The position numbers were made by a program, and so were the translations under genes. The notes beneath the pieces were generated by a model. The model saw nothing but the letters and a program-made list of their open reading frames with translations. It had not been told where the DNA came from and searched no databases. From Yoonia sp. (GTDB taxonomy: Bacteria; Pseudomonadota; Alphaproteobacteria; Rhodobacterales; Rhodobacteraceae), in assembly GCF_017854565.1 (NCBI RefSeq), contig NZ_JAFMHJ010000020.1:1-56685 (forward strand): a stretch of 56,685 nucleotides of DNA. Direction: 5' to 3'. Shown here piece by piece: positions 1 to 9,700 of the stretch; position 1 is the first letter of the stretch; every line of letters starts with the position of its first letter.

Positions 1-309
1 GCGCTCGGCATACCCGTCACAGAGACCGTGGGATAAGTCTGTCCAGGGAAAGGGGTACCTCGGCCATCAGCCGATTTGTGCAACAGAGTCGCAAAAGCCC
101 AAAAAATACTGATCCGGTATTTCGAAAAGCATGGCGCGTTTTTTATTTTTCTGCGGGGCTGTTCCGTCTACTGCTTTGCGAAATATGGTAAATATGAAAA
201 TAACCTAAGTGGGGCCTGCGTATCGCGTAGAAATCCAAGTAGGGTGACCCGCTATGCACGCAGCATTTAAGTGTTTATACCTTGATTTACATGTATTGGG
301 GGTATTGAG
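1..309. other. Upstream intergenic region, comparatively AT-rich
   Basis: No convincing complete gene lies here. Bases 1-36 read in frame as a short C-terminus ending in TAA (ALGIPVTETVG), which could be the tail of a truncated upstream gene but is too short to assign. From about 95 to 300 the DNA is clearly more AT-rich than the coding DNA around it, as expected of a promoter region for the large gene starting at 310. A G-rich stretch (GGGGGTATTGAG) just before the ATG at 310 can act as its ribosome binding site. I could not pick out reliable -35 and -10 boxes. Confidence 0.4.
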
Positions 310-3300
310 ATGAACAAGAACGATTATGGCGCTACTAACACATCGCGGTTCACGCCAGAGCAATTGGCAGAGCAATTGGCGAAGAGGGAACAGTCTTCGC
401 AATTGCAGAAACGCAATTACGGGCTACTGAGACAGCGGATGAAGACTTGCGCGCGCCTGCAGCAGGGTGCCGTTGGTGCGAGCGTTGCACCGGTTGTCCA
501 ACCCCGGCCCGCCCAAGGTTTCGATATTGTCGCAGGACGTGACAGCTATGTCGCAGAAGGGTCCCGACCGGTTGTTTTTGATTTGCTCGGCAATGATACC
601 GTTGCGGGTGGCGGCGCTCTTGCCGAGGGGACAACCGCGGTTATGCCGTCGCCGCACGTTCTGGACTACGGTACGATCTCGAAAGATGCGACCGGCGCTT
701 ATGTTTACACCGCAGATGAAGGGGCGGTTGGGACGGATGATGTGGGCTATTATATCAGGGACGCGGATGGTGCCTTTATTGGCTCAGGGAGCGTGACGAT
801 TGAGGCGAATAATCCCCTGTCGCTGAAGGCCACTGCGCCCGATCAAAGCGCACCGGCGACAAACCAATGGAACTATACGGTGACTGGTCCAGACGGCCAG
901 TCGGAGTATGTCTCATCCGGCCCCGTCGTCGCGCTTGACGCGACATCGCAGCAGGCTGCGCAAGACGCGATTATCACGGATTTGGCCGATCATGCGGTGC
1001 CGGACAGCCAGTTCACCCCCAATGGCGGCATGCTTCATGGATACCGCGAGAAAGAGGAAGCGCGCGAGGTTATTGACAATGGCGACGGCACAACGACGGT
1101 TCGGATCACGGTCCTGTCGCGCCAACATGTAGGGGGCAACCCCGATCAGCCCGGCGGCGCGGAATATCGTGAAGGCAGTGTGGTGGTGGAATACACGCTG
1201 ACATTGGATGGGTCGTCAACCGGGCTGCCGGTGTCCAGCAACCCCGCATTGTCGGAAATTGATCTTACGTCTGTTCTGGACGTGCCGGTTGGCAATGACG
1301 GTGAATACTATCTTGAGGCGATCGACGGGCAAGCCGTCACCGATGACATGGGGCATGTGACAAACGATCAGGTCGTTCTGGAGAGCGGCGCAACTGTGAC
1401 CTATGACCACGCAGCCGGCACGTTTTCTTATGAGCCTGCAGCGGGGGCAACTGGCACTGACAGCTTTACGGTGTCTGTGACCGACGGCGACTGGACGCGG
1501 GTACGCACGATCGAGATCAACGCGCTGGGGCAGGCTACGGCCACCGCGCTTCCGGCGGCGCGCCGCGATACCGTGTTGATGACCCAAGATACGTTGGCGG
1601 ATGATCCTTCGGTTATTTCGACTGAGTATGCGCCTCTGCAAAATGACATGGGGGCAACGGGCCTTACGGTGACCAACGTCACATATCAGAGCGGCGATCC
1701 ATCGGTCACAGCGACCATCGTCGACAACCAGATCGTGTTTTCGGCGCCTGCCGGCACGACCGGAACCGCAACGTTCAGCTATGAGGTGACGGACGAAACC
1801 GGTGCGACGTCGATGTCCTATGTCGATGTGGAGTTGTCGGAATATTCCGAGGCAGAGCATGTTGAGCGCGGCTTTGCGTCGGAACGGCTGGGCGCGATTG
1901 CGAACGGACAGTATGAGGGTCTGGAAGTTACCGAAAATGATGACGGGACCTTTACGTTCAAGGTCGAGGCCGAGGGTATTGAATTTACGGTCGCCGCCGA
2001 TGCACTTGGTATTCCGCCGACGTTTATTCAGGAAATGCTGAGTGAGACGGCTTGGGTTGGCGCAAGTCAGGCAGCGGAGCAGTTTAACGGTGGCGCGCAG
2101 CATTTCGATCTGGCTGATCCCGCGCAAAAAGCGCTGTATGAGATGTTTATCCGGGTCGGGGGTGTGTTTGGCATTCACCGCGATCCATCCGGTGGCGCGC
2201 TTTTCAGGCACGAGCCTGGCGGCGTTGTTGAAACACTTTTCAACGACGATACGATCTTTGCGGAAATGGGCGCGCTTTTGTTCGACTCCAAAGCTGGCAA
2301 GGATTGGTTCGTCGGCAATCTTGACAGCGTTGTCAGCAGCCTGACCGCCCGCAGTGGCACGGATGGTTTCACGGGTGGCACCGCCGAGGACGTCCTGAAT
2401 CAGATGTACACGTTCCTGGGTGCGTCGGACCCTGAGATGCTGACCAAGGCAGACGGGACGGCGCTGTCGGTTGAAGAAAAAGACGTGGTGATGTCGGTCA
2501 TGTTGGACCAGATCGGTTTCCTTGGCTCCAATCAGGACAGTGTTCCGGGTGAAGATGCGGTGAACGAAGGCATTGATCTGTTGGTTGAGTATGCTGCGGA
2601 CATCTACGCGCTCGACGCATTGACGGCCCTGCAAGACGACATCCAGAGCTTTGAGTACGAAGTCGATATAGGCGCATTGTTCAACGGGGCCAGTATGGAA
2701 GAAATCCATACTGCGATTGAAACTGGCCAGTATCAAGATCTGGGCATGACGGACGAGCAGTTTTTTGACGGCATTTCCACGTTTCTTTACACGGCAGCAA
2801 AAGCCGGTCTTGAAATCCGTGCCGTGATTGAAACGCCGGGCGAGGTTAGTGGTCTGTTGGGGGCCTTCGCAGACATGTTCAAAGATGTCCCCGTACCGCC
2901 CACTGATGTTGAGATCAGGACGTATGTCAGCGAGGTCGTCACAGACATGCAATTGGCTATGGCCGAAAACCCGGCCGCCCGCAATGACATGATGGGGCAG
3001 TTTTACAGATCGCTGGACACGGTCGCCGCCGATCCGCGTTTCAGCAAATTCAAGGGCGCGTCGGGATCTGTAAAAAGCTATTCGCGCATTACCTCAGGAA
3101 AGCTTGGCGGGGGTGGGGTGTCAGACGCGTTGGGCGGCTTTACGACCATTCTGGTCTTGGGCACTGCGGGTCTTTCGGGGAAGGGGTTCTGGCAAAATGG
3201 TGATCCTGCGGAAATCACGGCCGTCGCAGGCTGGATGTCGCTGCTGATCACGGGGGGGGCCGGGACGGTCAATTCGTTGCTTGGGCCGGTCACCACGAAT

Positions 3301-4374
3301 GTCACCAATGTGAATCCAACACTGGCTGCGCTGGATGATCTTCTTAGTCAGATCGATGAAATTGAGATGATGGACACAGACACGGGACCACGGTTCCGGG
3401 GCAGGGTGAATGCCCAAGGGATGTATGACGATCTGGACGTTGCAGTCGATGACATTGGAAAGCTGTTGAAAACACCGGCTGTTCAATCAATGCGCAGCTT
3501 GCGGGGCATGTTGCAGGCGACTGGCATTATTGCGGCGCCGGTCGGAACCGCATTGATCGGCACATCGCTGGCGTTGCAAGCCAAAGAACAAACTGATGTT
3601 GGCATCAAAGTCGCGCAAGGGGCGACGGCAGGTTTGTGGCTGACGGCATCCGCCGGATTTGCGGTCTCTGGTGCCGTCGGCATCGCCAAAAGTCTGGGCG
3701 TACCGGTTTCGAGTATGGCAGCAAAGGTTGGTGCCGTTGCTGGCAAGGTGGCGAATGTGGCTGCCCGCGTCACCGCGGCCGCGTTCGGGATTGTGGGGGC
3801 CTTGCAGAACGTAAAGGCACAAAAGCAGTTCATTGATCTGTGGGATATCATGATGCAACCGGGCGGCCCGGACAATGAAGCGGGCTTTTACGTGCAAGAG
3901 CAATTCCGTGACCTTGAGCCAATGTCGGCCGCGGGCGCAGGTGTCGCTGGTTTCTTGTTGGGCGTGCTGGGCGGACCGGTGGTTGTCGGGTTTAATGCAG
4001 ATGATGACTTTCACGACGGTGAACAAAGTGAGGACTGGGGCATGTGGGACTATTCTGATGTGCGTCTCAAGCGCGATATCCGCAAGGTCGGCTTTGATGC
4101 ACGGCTGAACCTGCCGATCTATTCGTGGCGCTATATCACCGGCGACCCGGCGCGTTATGTCGGTGTGATGGCGCAAGAGCTTCTTGCGCGGCCTGATCTG
4201 CGCCGTGCCGTGCGCATGACTGACCAAGGCCCGCTTGCCGGGTTCTATGCTGTTAACTATGCCGCACTGGGGCTGCGTTTCATTCCCGAGGATGAATACC
4301 GTGCAGCGCCGGAACGTCTGTCGGCCACCCATCCGCGCAACACCGGAGCTGCGGCTGAATTGGCCTATAGCTAG
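310..4374 (+). CDS. Giant Ig/cadherin-like protein with Gly/Ala-rich hydrophobic segments and C-terminal S74-type chaperone motif
   Basis: This is a 1354-residue protein with no signal peptide; its N-terminus is charged and helical. Three beta-sandwich units of the tandem-95/cadherin-like kind can be seen at about residues 70-167, 320-405 and 418-512. A long, mostly helical acidic region follows. Hydrophobic Gly/Ala-rich segments lie at about 935-1000, 1065-1170 and 1205-1230, and resemble the glycine-zipper segments of pore-forming or membrane-inserting proteins. The C-terminus carries SDVRLKRDI (Ser1249, Lys1254), the signature of the peptidase S74 intramolecular chaperone of phage tail fibres, then VGVMAQE and VNYAALGL, as in that family; only about 105 residues follow the Ser, so the chaperone is compact. 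It stands alone in its transcript, but an eCIS operon with no obvious fibre gene ends 5.7 kb away, so a fibre, adhesin or payload role is possible. This is inference. Alternatively it may be a surface adhesin exported by an unknown route. Confidence 0.85.
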   Translation: MNKNDYGATNTSRFTPEQLAEQLAKREQSSQLQKRNYGLLRQRMKTCARLQQGAVGASVAPVVQPRPAQGFDIVAGRDSYVAEGSRPVVFDLLGNDTVAGGGALAEGTTAVMPSPHVLDYGTISKDATGAYVYTADEGAVGTDDVGYYIRDADGAFIGSGSVTIEANNPLSLKATAPDQSAPATNQWNYTVTGPDGQSEYVSSGPVVALDATSQQAAQDAIITDLADHAVPDSQFTPNGGMLHGYREKEEAREVIDNGDGTTTVRITVLSRQHVGGNPDQPGGAEYREGSVVVEYTLTLDGSSTGLPVSSNPALSEIDLTSVLDVPVGNDGEYYLEAIDGQAVTDDMGHVTNDQVVLESGATVTYDHAAGTFSYEPAAGATGTDSFTVSVTDGDWTRVRTIEINALGQATATALPAARRDTVLMTQDTLADDPSVISTEYAPLQNDMGATGLTVTNVTYQSGDPSVTATIVDNQIVFSAPAGTTGTATFSYEVTDETGATSMSYVDVELSEYSEAEHVERGFASERLGAIANGQYEGLEVTENDDGTFTFKVEAEGIEFTVAADALGIPPTFIQEMLSETAWVGASQAAEQFNGGAQHFDLADPAQKALYEMFIRVGGVFGIHRDPSGGALFRHEPGGVVETLFNDDTIFAEMGALLFDSKAGKDWFVGNLDSVVSSLTARSGTDGFTGGTAEDVLNQMYTFLGASDPEMLTKADGTALSVEEKDVVMSVMLDQIGFLGSNQDSVPGEDAVNEGIDLLVEYAADIYALDALTALQDDIQSFEYEVDIGALFNGASMEEIHTAIETGQYQDLGMTDEQFFDGISTFLYTAAKAGLEIRAVIETPGEVSGLLGAFADMFKDVPVPPTDVEIRTYVSEVVTDMQLAMAENPAARNDMMGQFYRSLDTVAADPRFSKFKGASGSVKSYSRITSGKLGGGGVSDALGGFTTILVLGTAGLSGKGFWQNGDPAEITAVAGWMSLLITGGAGTVNSLLGPVTTNVTNVNPTLAALDDLLSQIDEIEMMDTDTGPRFRGRVNAQGMYDDLDVAVDDIGKLLKTPAVQSMRSLRGMLQATGIIAAPVGTALIGTSLALQAKEQTDVGIKVAQGATAGLWLTASAGFAVSGAVGIAKSLGVPVSSMAAKVGAVAGKVANVAARVTAAAFGIVGALQNVKAQKQFIDLWDIMMQPGGPDNEAGFYVQEQFRDLEPMSAAGAGVAGFLLGVLGGPVVVGFNADDDFHDGEQSEDWGMWDYSDVRLKRDIRKVGFDARLNLPIYSWRYITGDPARYVGVMAQELLARPDLRRAVRMTDQGPLAGFYAVNYAALGLRFIPEDEYRAAPERLSATHPRNTGAAAELAYS
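3252..3259. repeat. G8 homopolymer tract inside the giant S74-type gene
   Basis: Eight consecutive G bases lie in the coding strand, within codons reading T-G-G-A-G near residue 981. The frame is open here. Tracts of this length are prone to slippage, and loss or gain of one base would remove the last quarter of the protein, including the S74 motif. Confidence 0.6.
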
Positions 4375-4402
4375 GCGGTAGTCGCCGGCGAAAAATCAAC
4401 CT

Positions 4403-4436
4403 GCCCGCCCCCACGTGCATCATGTCTGGGGCGGGC
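4403..4436 (+). terminator. GC-rich hairpin after the giant gene, possible terminator
   Basis: A perfect 9-bp inverted repeat, GCCCGCCCC (4403-4411) and GGGGCGGGC (4428-4436), lies 29 bases after the stop codon with a 16-base loop. It is placed where a terminator is expected, but no T-run follows, so it may be Rho-assisted or only a pause or stabilising structure. Confidence 0.4.
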
Positions 4437-4454
4437 TGCGTTGCCATCGTTGCC

Positions 4455-4468
4455 ATCGTTGCAACGAT
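4455..4468. promoter_or_regulatory. 14-bp perfect palindrome upstream of the SOS box
   Basis: ATCGTTGCAACGAT is a perfect palindrome centred 31 bp upstream of the SOS-box centre. The preceding bases repeat TTGCCATCGT twice, so the left arm also belongs to a short tandem repeat. It could be an operator for a second regulator of the mutasome operon, or part of the end of the upstream transcript. Only the symmetry is seen; the regulator is unknown. Confidence 0.3.
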
Positions 4469-4483
4469 GAGAGATTTAATGTA

Positions 4484-4498
4484 GAACAAATGGGGAAC
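4484..4498 (+). promoter_or_regulatory. LexA (SOS) box, GAAC-N7-GAAC
   Basis: GAACAAATGGGGAAC matches exactly the direct-repeat SOS operator of alphaproteobacteria (GAAC-N7-GAAC, equal to GTTC-N7-GTTC on the other strand). It lies 26 bp before the chosen imuA start, so bound LexA would cover the promoter or the transcription start. LexA control of imuA-imuB-dnaE2 is established in Caulobacter and other alphaproteobacteria, which makes this a firm call from site and context together. Confidence 0.88.
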
Positions 4499-4524
4499 AT
4501 TTATCGGGATTCGGTGTGTCGTGT

Positions 4525-5202
4525 ATGGGTTCACTTCGTGTGCAGAAACAACGTGTCGGTCAGGCCCATCAGTCTGCCCTGATGACGCATACATTGTCAG
4601 AGGCGTTCCCCGATACCGTTGCCGATGCGGCGGCAGTTGGGTTCATTCTGGCCCGGTTGCCGCGTACGCGCGCCCCAATTCTGTGGGTGCAGGACCGGCT
4701 GTCGCGCAAAGAGGCGGGGCGGCCTTGTTTGGCAGGGGTCGGCACGTCGCGCCCTATTATCATGGTCGATCTGTCGCGTGCGGTCGATGTGTTGTGGGCC
4801 ATGGAAGACGGTTTGCGGTGTCGTGCTCTTGGTGCTGTGATCGGAGAGATATGGGGCGATCCGCCCGCGCTCGATTTTACGGCAACCAAGCGGCTGGCGT
4901 TACGGTCAGAGGCGGCAGATGTGCCATGCTGGTTGATCCGCCGTGCTGCCAGCCCGGACCTGAGTGCGGCACGGGACCGTTGGCGTATCGCCTCGTTGCC
5001 GTCGGCCCCGCATCCGCACGATGCAGGGTCTCCGGGCGCGCCGCGCTGGTCGGTCAATCTGTTCCGGTCGCGCCGATCAAAGCCGGGACAATGGGTGGCC
5101 AGCTATGACCGGGCGGCGGATCGTCTCGATCTGGCTGCCGCAGTTTGCGATGGAACGCTGGAAGCGGGTGATGGAACGGCAGGGCAACGCGCCGCCGGAT
5201 GA
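4525..5202 (+). CDS. imuA: ImuA, SOS-induced RecA/SulA-like mutasome accessory protein
   Basis: About 225 residues. ImuA proteins have a degenerate RecA-like fold and work with ImuB and DnaE2 in SOS-induced translesion synthesis. The sequence shows the RecA-like strands ILWVQDRL and the later VDLSRAVDVLWAMEDGLR and ALGAVIGEIWG, typical of the family, but no clear Walker A. The identity rests on these segments and on the position first in an imuA-imuB-dnaE2 operon directly behind a LexA box. Its 3' end overlaps imuB by 98 bp in another frame. The start is uncertain: an in-frame GTG lies 9 bases upstream (4516) and another ATG is at 4582; no strong Shine-Dalgarno sequence decides it. Confidence 0.8.
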   Translation: MGSLRVQKQRVGQAHQSALMTHTLSEAFPDTVADAAAVGFILARLPRTRAPILWVQDRLSRKEAGRPCLAGVGTSRPIIMVDLSRAVDVLWAMEDGLRCRALGAVIGEIWGDPPALDFTATKRLALRSEAADVPCWLIRRAASPDLSAARDRWRIASLPSAPHPHDAGSPGAPRWSVNLFRSRRSKPGQWVASYDRAADRLDLAAAVCDGTLEAGDGTAGQRAAG

Positions 5203-6637
5203 TATTCCGCTGGTATTGGCATCCGAGGGACCGCATGGCCCGGTGATACATGCGGCCAATCGCGCGGCGCGGATAGCGGGGATCAATGCCGGGGCACGGG
5301 TTGTCGATATGCGTGCGATCAGTCCGGAATTACAGGTGGAATACGCCGATCCAACAGCTGATCGCGGCGCCCTTGACCGGCTGGTGATCTGGGTGCGGCG
5401 CTGGTGCCCGTGGAGCGCGCGCGATGGCGATGACGGGCTGATCCTTGATACGACCGGCGCCGATCATCTGCTGGGTGGCGAGGCTGCGATGCTGGTCGAG
5501 ATGGAAACCCAGTTGTCCCTGCTTGGGCTGAGCGCGCGGTTGGCGATAGCCCCCACATGGGGGGCCGCATGGGCGTTGGCGCATTTTGGCCCGGTGCGGG
5601 GGATCTGTGGCGCGGATGAGATCAATTTCAAGCTGGGTGCGTTGCCGGTCACGGGGTTGCGGTTGGATGCCGACACGGTCCTGTTGTTGCGCCGGTTGGG
5701 GTTGAAAACCATTGGTGCGGTGGCGGATGTGCCGCGCCTTGCATTGACCCGGCGGTTTGTGAAAGCCGGGTTGACGGCCAACCCGCTGTTGCGGCTGGAT
5801 CAGGCGATGGGCAAGCAGGCTGAACCTGTTTCAAGCGTGGATGCCGCGCCACGTTTCGCAGTGCAAAGCCGTTTGCCGGAACCTATTTTTGATCCGACCC
5901 CGTATCTGCCCGCGCTTTGCGACAACCTTTGCCGGGGGCTGAAGAAGGCGGGAATGGGCTGTCGCCGTTTGCATTTGACGGTCTATCGGACGGACGGCGA
6001 TGTCAGCCATGTGGATGTGGCCACGTCGGCGTCGACCGATGATCCGGGCCATCTGCACGGGCTGTTTCGTGATAAGGTGGACGGGATCAACCCGGGCTTT
6101 GGGTTCGATTTGATCACGCTAGTGGCCGGGGCAGTGGAACCCCTGCAGGTCGTGCAAAGCCACCTTGATGGCGGGTCCGATGATGATCTGCACCTGACAC
6201 GGCTCATTGATCGGCTGAGCGCAAAGTTTGGGCCTAAAGCGGTTTCGCGCCCGACGTTACGCGAAAGCCATGTGCCGGAACGTGCTGAAGGTCAGATTGC
6301 GGCCCTTGCCGATATGGCCGATATGCCTGCGCCGAGGCCGAAAGACCGGCCTATCCGGTTGCTGGATCATCCCGAAGAGATCCGCGTACTTTATGCGGTG
6401 CCCGAAGGCCCGCCTGCGCAGTTCGTGTGGCGGCGGCAGACCCACCGGGTTGCACGTTTTGCCGGACCGGAGCGGATTGCGCCGGAATGGTGGCATGACC
6501 GTCCGGGTACCCGCCTGCGCGATTATTTCCGTATTGAGGATCAGTCCGGTCGCCGTATCTGGCTTTATCGTGAGGGTCTGCATGCCGATGGGCGCGGCGG
6601 TGATCCGCGTTGGTTTGTGCATGGGATGTTTGCATGA
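5105..6637 (+). CDS. imuB: ImuB, Y-family polymerase-like mutasome protein
   Basis: 510 residues from the ATG reading MTGRRIVSIWLPQF, chosen because it aligns with the usual N-terminus of ImuB/DinB-like proteins; the open frame extends further upstream only through the imuA region. ImuB is a catalytically dead Y-family polymerase homologue that bridges the beta clamp, ImuA and DnaE2. The sequence shows the palm-like segment DGLILDTTGADHLLGGE, a helix-hairpin-helix-like part near residues 180-220 (LLLRRLGLKTIGAVADVP) and a family-typical C-terminus ending DYFRIEDQSGRRIWLYREGL. It overlaps imuA by 98 bp and is followed by dnaE2 about 90 bp downstream, so all three are probably transcribed from the SOS promoter. 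Confidence 0.92.
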   Translation: MTGRRIVSIWLPQFAMERWKRVMERQGNAPPDDIPLVLASEGPHGPVIHAANRAARIAGINAGARVVDMRAISPELQVEYADPTADRGALDRLVIWVRRWCPWSARDGDDGLILDTTGADHLLGGEAAMLVEMETQLSLLGLSARLAIAPTWGAAWALAHFGPVRGICGADEINFKLGALPVTGLRLDADTVLLLRRLGLKTIGAVADVPRLALTRRFVKAGLTANPLLRLDQAMGKQAEPVSSVDAAPRFAVQSRLPEPIFDPTPYLPALCDNLCRGLKKAGMGCRRLHLTVYRTDGDVSHVDVATSASTDDPGHLHGLFRDKVDGINPGFGFDLITLVAGAVEPLQVVQSHLDGGSDDDLHLTRLIDRLSAKFGPKAVSRPTLRESHVPERAEGQIAALADMADMPAPRPKDRPIRLLDHPEEIRVLYAVPEGPPAQFVWRRQTHRVARFAGPERIAPEWWHDRPGTRLRDYFRIEDQSGRRIWLYREGLHADGRGGDPRWFVHGMFA

Positions 6638-6664
6638 TGGGCGCGCGCATTGGGCTGATCTGCG

Positions 6665-6695
6665 CCTCCGGCGGGAGTATTGGCGGACATAAGAA
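6665..6695. repeat. 31-bp intergenic motif, copy 1 (of 2 in window)
   Basis: The element starts CCTCCGGCGGGAGTA and ends GACATAAGAA, with a 6-base variable middle. A second copy with the same length and spacing lies at 53344-53374. CTCC and GGAG can pair across GGCG to give a small hairpin. It sits between imuB and dnaE2. Similar CCTCCGGCGGGAGTAT-type motifs are familiar to me from ends of genes in Rhodobacterales genomes, but I cannot count them here. It covers the TTG at 6680, which argues against that codon as the dnaE2 start. Confidence 0.6.
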
Positions 6696-6727
6696 ATGGG
6701 GCGTTTGTATCTGCAAGCCTGTGGCGC

Positions 6728-9700
6728 ATGCCTGAAACCGATCATCAACATCCCCGGCGCAGCCTGACGGGCGGCGGTTTTACACCCAACCCGCGCGCAG
6801 CCTATGTCGAGTTGGGCGTGACGACCTGTTTTTCTTTTTTGCGCGGGGCATCGGACGCCGTGGACCTTGCCGCAACGGCATCGGCGCAGGGTTATGATGC
6901 GTTGGGCTGTGCTGATCTGAATACGATGGCGGGGGTGGTGCGGTTGCATACCGAAGCCCTGAAGGCGCAAATCCGGCCCATCATTGGCTGCCGTCTGCAC
7001 TTGACCACGGGCGAAGAATTTCTGGCCTATCCGCGCGACCGTGCCGCCTATGGCAGGCTTTGTACGCTGCTGTCCAAAGCCAAGATGCAGGCGGCGGATG
7101 GAACATGGCAGCGCAAAGGTGCCTGTGATGTCAGTCTTGATGATCTGTCCCGATATGCTGCGGGGATCGAACTGATTGCGCTGCCGGGGCCGGATCTGGA
7201 TCATTTTGCGGCGGGGCTGCGCCGTTTGATCCGGGCGTTGCCTATGTTGCGCCATATCGCGGCCAGCTATCTTTACCGGGGCGATGATATTGCGCGGATC
7301 AACCGTCTGGACCGGCTGGCGCAGGCCAACGGGCTTTGTATTCTTGCGACCAATGATGTGCATTACCACGCGCCGGAACAGCGCCCCCTGCAAGATGTGA
7401 TGACCTGTATCTTGCACAAGACGACAATTACCAAGGCGGGGTTTTTGCTGGATGCCAATGCCGAACGTCATCTGAAATCGCCTGCGCAGATGATCAGCCT
7501 TTTTCGACAGTGGCCGCATGCGGTCCGGGCGACCCGCGAGGTGGCAGATGCCTGTCAGTTTGATCTGCGTGAACTGGCCTATGAGTACCCGCGCGAAACT
7601 GTGCCGGAGGGGCGGACGCCGCAGGATTACCTGACCGAACTGACGTGGCAGGGTGCCGCGTGGCGCTATCCCGATGGGGTGCCCGACAAAATCGTGGCAA
7701 TCATGCAAAAAGAGCTGGCCATGATTGCCAAGCTCGACATTGCCCAATATTTCCTGACAATCCATGAGATAATCGACTTTGCCCGCCATCAATGCGACCC
7801 GCCAATCCTGTGTCAGGGCCGCGGGTCGGCGGCAAATTCTGCGGTGTGTTATGTGCTGGGGATTACGGCGGTGGACCCCGCCAAGCACGACCTGCTGTTT
7901 GAGCGGTTCATTTCAGAAGAACGCAAGGAGCCGCCTGACATTGACGTCGATTTCGAACACGAGCGGCGCGAGGAGGTGATCCAGCATATTTATCATAAAT
8001 ATGGCCGCCAACGCGCGGGTCTATGTGCGACTGTGATCCACTACCGCCCGCGTATGGCTGTGCGCGAGGTGGGCAAGGTCATGGGCTTGTCAGAGGATGT
8101 CACGACCGCGCTTGCCAAAACCATCTGGGGCAGTTGGGGGCGCGAGGTGGGTGCCAAGGAGGCGGCTGAGGCGGGGATTGATCTGAAGGATCCGCTGATG
8201 GCGCGTACGATCAAGCTGGCTGATCAGATGATCGGGATGCCGCGCCATCTGGGCCAGCATGTGGGCGGATTTATCCTGACGGAAACGCCGCTGACCCAGA
8301 CGGTGCCTATTGGCAACGGCGCCATGGCCGACCGCAGTTTCATCGAATGGGACAAGGACGATATTGACGCGCTGGGTATTCTAAAGGTTGATATTCTGGC
8401 ACTGGGGATGCTGACTTGCATTCGCAAGGCGTTTGATCTGATTGCGGCGCATCATGGCAAACGGTTCACCCTTGCGACGGTCCCCAAGGAGGACCCGGCT
8501 GTTTATGATATGCTGTGCAAGGGCGACAGTCTTGGTACGTTTCAGGTCGAAAGCCGGGCCCAGATGAATATGCTGCCACGGCTGAAACCGCGCGAATTTT
8601 ATGATCTGGTTATTCAGGTCGCCATCGTCCGGCCCGGCCCGATTCAGGGGGATATGGTGCATCCCTATTTGCGTCGACGTAGCGGAAAAGAGATTGCGGA
8701 TTATCCGTCGCCCGGTCCGGCGCATGACCCTGATGAGCTGAGAAAAGTGCTGCAGCGGACGCTTGGTGTGCCGATTTTTCAAGAGCAGGCAATGAAAATT
8801 GCCATGGTTGCGGCCACGTTTTCACCGCAAGAAGCGAATGAGCTACGCAAGGCGATGGCCACCTTTCGATCACGCGGCACAATCGGTGCGTTGGAGGATA
8901 AGATGGTCGGCCGCATGATTGGCCGGGGGTACGCCCCTGACTTTGCCAGCCGATGCTTCAACCAGATCAAAGGGTTCGGTGATTATGGTTTTCCTGAAAG
9001 TCACGCGGCGAGTTTTGCGTTGCTCGTCTATATATCAAGCTGGATCAAACGCCACTATCCCGACGTGTTCTGCGCGGCCTTGCTGAATGCGCAGCCGATG
9101 GGGTTTTACGCGCCAGCCCAAATCGTGCGGGACGCCCGCGAGCATGGGGTGATCGTGCGGGCGCCGGATGTGAATTACAGCCAGTGGGATAACACACTTG
9201 AGCCGGTCAGCCGCGGCGTTTTCGCAATCAGGTTGGGATTGCGGCAGGTTGACGGGGTCAAGCAAGTGGTCGTGGCGCGGATGATGGGCGCGCGGCACAC
9301 CCCATTTACCGATCTTGCCGATCTTCAAAAGCGGGCGGGGGTGGATGCCGGCAGCATGCGTAAACTGGCGGCGGCGGATGCGTTTCGGTCGATGTCGCTG
9401 GACCGCAGGCAGGCGCTTTGGGATGCGCGCGCGTTGCGGGACGCGCCTGACCTGCCGCTGTTCACCCACGACCGTGATGAAGGCGAGGAGACGCAGTTTG
9501 CCATGCCGCAAATGCCGATTTGTGAACATGTCGTCGCTGATTATCAAACCACGCGGCTATCACTCAAGGCGCATCCGATGTCTTTTTTGCGGCGCAGCAT
9601 GCAGCAGCAGGGCTATCGGGCGGCGAACGCATTGTGGGGGATGCGCAATGGTCAAACGATTTTGCTGGCGGGCATCGTGTTGATCCGACAGCGCCCCGGC

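Noticed and set aside
1..36. Possible C-terminus of an upstream gene (ALGIPVTETVG, stop TAA)
   Set aside because: Eleven residues are too few to tell a real tail from chance; mentioned only within the intergenic entry.
60..74. Short hairpin TCGGC-CATCA-GCCGA near the window start
   Set aside because: Only 5 bp, no T-run beyond three bases; too weak to call a terminator.
1216..2952. 578-residue open frame on the minus strand opposite the giant Ig/S74 gene
   Set aside because: It is Arg/His/Cys-rich with no domain pattern and lies fully antisense to a gene with clear domains; a shadow of codon bias.
6257..7888. 543-residue minus-strand open frame across imuB and dnaE2
   Set aside because: Antisense to two conserved genes, with Arg/His/Pro-rich composition typical of shadow frames in GC-rich DNA.
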